DNA from: Clostridia bacterium
GTDB lineage: Bacteria; Bacillota_A; Clostridia; UMGS1810
Length of the DNA stretch: 7,684 bases
Direction: 5' to 3'
NCBI GenBank assembly: GCA_017437345.1
Contig: JAFSBJ010000035.1
Span: 1 to 7,684 of the forward strand
Position numbers and translations under genes: made by a program. Every line of letters starts with the position of its first letter. Position 1 is the first letter of the stretch. Below the pieces are notes generated by a model. That model searched no databases, was not told the DNA's origin, and saw nothing but the letters and a program-made list of their open reading frames with translations. Positions 7,293 to 7,684 of the stretch are shown here, one piece after another.

Positions 7293-7326
7293 GCCCTTGT
7301 ACTTTGGTACAGGGGCTTTGTTTTTT
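7240..7326 (+). ncRNA. Candidate small RNA, about 87 nt, family unknown
   Basis: The interval is defined by the promoter just upstream (start about 7240) and an intrinsic terminator at 7293-7326. Its 5' part forms a hairpin, AGGTGT (7247-7252) with ACACCT (7260-7265), around a 7-nt loop GAGGATA that is purine-rich and SD-like. A single-stranded stretch, AAGAAATCCCGACGGAAGAT, links it to the terminator stem. No ORF of useful size and no riboswitch or T-box core sequence is recognisable. It could be a trans-acting RNA, or an attenuated leader for the gene after the terminator. Both the existence of the RNA and its ends are predicted only from promoter and terminator signals. Confidence 0.55.
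7293..7326 (+). terminator. Intrinsic terminator
   Basis: GCCCTTGTAC (7293-7302) pairs with GTACAGGGGC (7307-7316) over 10 bp with one G-U, around loop TTTG. It is followed by TTTGTTTTTT (7317-7326). This is a strong Rho-independent terminator. It would end the small RNA and also any read-through from divIVA, separating both from the DUF559 gene. Confidence 0.9.
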
Positions 7327-7380
7327 AACTCAGAGTGAGATTGAAGAATGTAAATATGTCGAATGTTGTCGAAAACAAAA

Positions 7381-7434
7381 AGCCTCCCCTGTGTAAGGGG
7401 AGGTGGGTTTGCGAAGCAAACTCGGAGGGGTTGT
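7381..7434 (+). repeat. REP-like double-hairpin element preceding the DUF559 gene
   Basis: The element has three G/C-rich blocks in an AT-rich surround. Hairpin 1 is CCTCCCCT (7383-7390) with AGGGGAGG (7396-7403), 8 bp with loop GTGTA. Hairpin 2 is GGGTTTGC (7405-7412) with GCAAACTC (7416-7423), 8 bp with one G-T, loop GAA. Its tip reads GCGAAGC, a sequence known to form an exceptionally stable DNA mini-hairpin. A third block, GGAGGGG (7424-7430), then TTGT, closes the element. Blocks one and three are partly complementary (CCTCC with GGAGG), so an alternative fold exists. From memory, not checked, similar CCTCCC-type double-hairpin repeats are scattered in gut clostridial genomes. Exact element borders are a guess. 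Confidence 0.7.
7424..7430 (+). promoter_or_regulatory. Repeat-derived ribosome-binding site
   Basis: GGAGGGG is a near-ideal SD, 6 nt before the ATG at 7437. It is also the last conserved block of the double-hairpin repeat. The repeat therefore supplies translation initiation to the downstream gene. Confidence 0.75.
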
Positions 7435-7436
7435 AA

Positions 7437-7684
7437 ATGGATAGAAAACATAATAGTAAAATAGTTCCGTTTGCAAAGGAACTCAGAAAAAATATGACTA
7501 AAGAAGAACGACATTTGTGGTATGACTTCTTGAGAGAATATCCAGTGAAATTCACAAGGCAAAAAGTGTTAGGCAAATACATAGCAGATTTTTATTGTGC
7601 AAGGGCAAATATTGTTATTGAATTGGATGGCTCTCAGCACTACGAAGATGATGGACTTTCCAATGATGAAAAAAGAACTGCTTA
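7437..7684 (+). CDS. DUF559 domain protein (PD-(D/E)XK/Vsr-like nuclease fold), 3' truncated
   Basis: The reading frame is open to the window end; 82 residues are visible. ATG at 7437 is fixed by an in-frame TAA directly before it (7434-7436) and by the SD GGAGGGG 6 nt upstream. The protein matches the DUF559 pattern: LRKNMTKEERHLWYDFLRE (16-34), then KFTRQKVLGKYIADFYC (38-54), then IVIELDGSQHY (59-69). D51, E62, D64 and H68 are the likely active-site residues of this restriction-endonuclease-like family, which is related to Vsr. Family members are usually about 115-130 residues, so roughly a third is missing here. Substrate and role are not established for the family. Many members stand alone next to repeats or in variable spots. 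No partner methylase is visible. The gene is isolated from the upstream operon by the terminator, and I see no clear promoter of its own in 7327-7380. Confidence 0.88.
   Translation, partial: MDRKHNSKIVPFAKELRKNMTKEERHLWYDFLREYPVKFTRQKVLGKYIADFYCARANIVIELDGSQHYEDDGLSNDEKRTA

Larger units (their letters stand above)
7132..7436. other. Intergenic region after divIVA, summary
   Basis: This 305-base gap holds, in order, the AT-rich hairpin, the promoter, the predicted small RNA with its terminator, a featureless stretch (7327-7380), and the double-hairpin repeat. The featureless stretch contains only a short direct repeat, TGTCGAA at 7357 and 7367 (10-bp period). TTGAAG at 7341 is a possible -35 but has no acceptable -10 at 17 nt. 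No protein-coding frame in the gap looks real. Confidence 0.7.

Noticed and set aside
7235..7330. T-box leader for a downstream aminoacyl-tRNA synthetase
   Set aside because: The start GAAGAGTAGGTGTG is reminiscent of a T-box stem I, and ileS often follows divIVA. However, the GGGTGGNACCGCG antiterminator core and the AGAGAG-like stem I element are absent, and 87 nt is too short. A deleted remnant cannot be excluded.
7341..7369. Own promoter for the DUF559 gene (TTGAAG as -35)
   Set aside because: The hexamer 17 nt downstream, TGTTGT, is a poor -10 and no better combination is visible, so no promoter is claimed.
7266..7582. Two minus-strand ORFs across the terminator, repeat and DUF559 start
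   Set aside because: They cross a terminator and the palindromic repeat and run antisense to DUF559. The composition is not protein-like, and the + strand gene has clear family motifs and an SD.

Overview
The window is from a low-GC Gram-positive (Bacillota), most likely an anaerobic gut-type clostridium. The evidence is the AT-rich code, good AGGAG-type Shine-Dalgarno (SD) sequences, an endonuclease-type MutL, and a SepF/YlmH/DivIVA division cluster. Every convincing gene is on the + strand. Spacing within the run 1-7131 is tight (4-nt overlap, then gaps of 3, 3, 10, 40 and 47 nt), so it reads as one or a few long operons.

Region 1 (1-3446) is mismatch repair plus tRNA modification: the tail of mutS, complete mutL, and miaA. 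Region 2 (3450-7131) is the ylm/division cluster: an HlyD-like membrane-fusion protein, a YggS/YlmE PLP protein, SepF, the S4-domain protein YlmH and a short DivIVA. SepF and DivIVA act at the division site or cell pole. YlmE and YlmH are the usual companions of this cluster. YlmG, which lies between sepF and ylmH in Bacillus subtilis, is absent, and the HlyD-like gene stands where ylmD would be.

Region 3 (7132-7684) is the accessory part. After divIVA comes a long AT-rich hairpin. Next is a clear promoter (TTGACA, 17 nt, extended -10) driving a predicted RNA of about 87 nt that ends in a strong intrinsic terminator. A perfect 10-bp inverted repeat flanks the promoter and RNA body. Then follows a compact double-hairpin, REP-like repeat whose 3' end (GGAGGGG) is also the ribosome-binding site of a DUF559-type nuclease-fold gene that runs off the window end. 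This repeat-plus-nuclease pair, which sits where ileS might be expected after divIVA, is the best candidate for an undescribed selfish or mobile module. The small RNA is the second-best candidate. I found no tRNA, rRNA, CRISPR array, or transposase gene.
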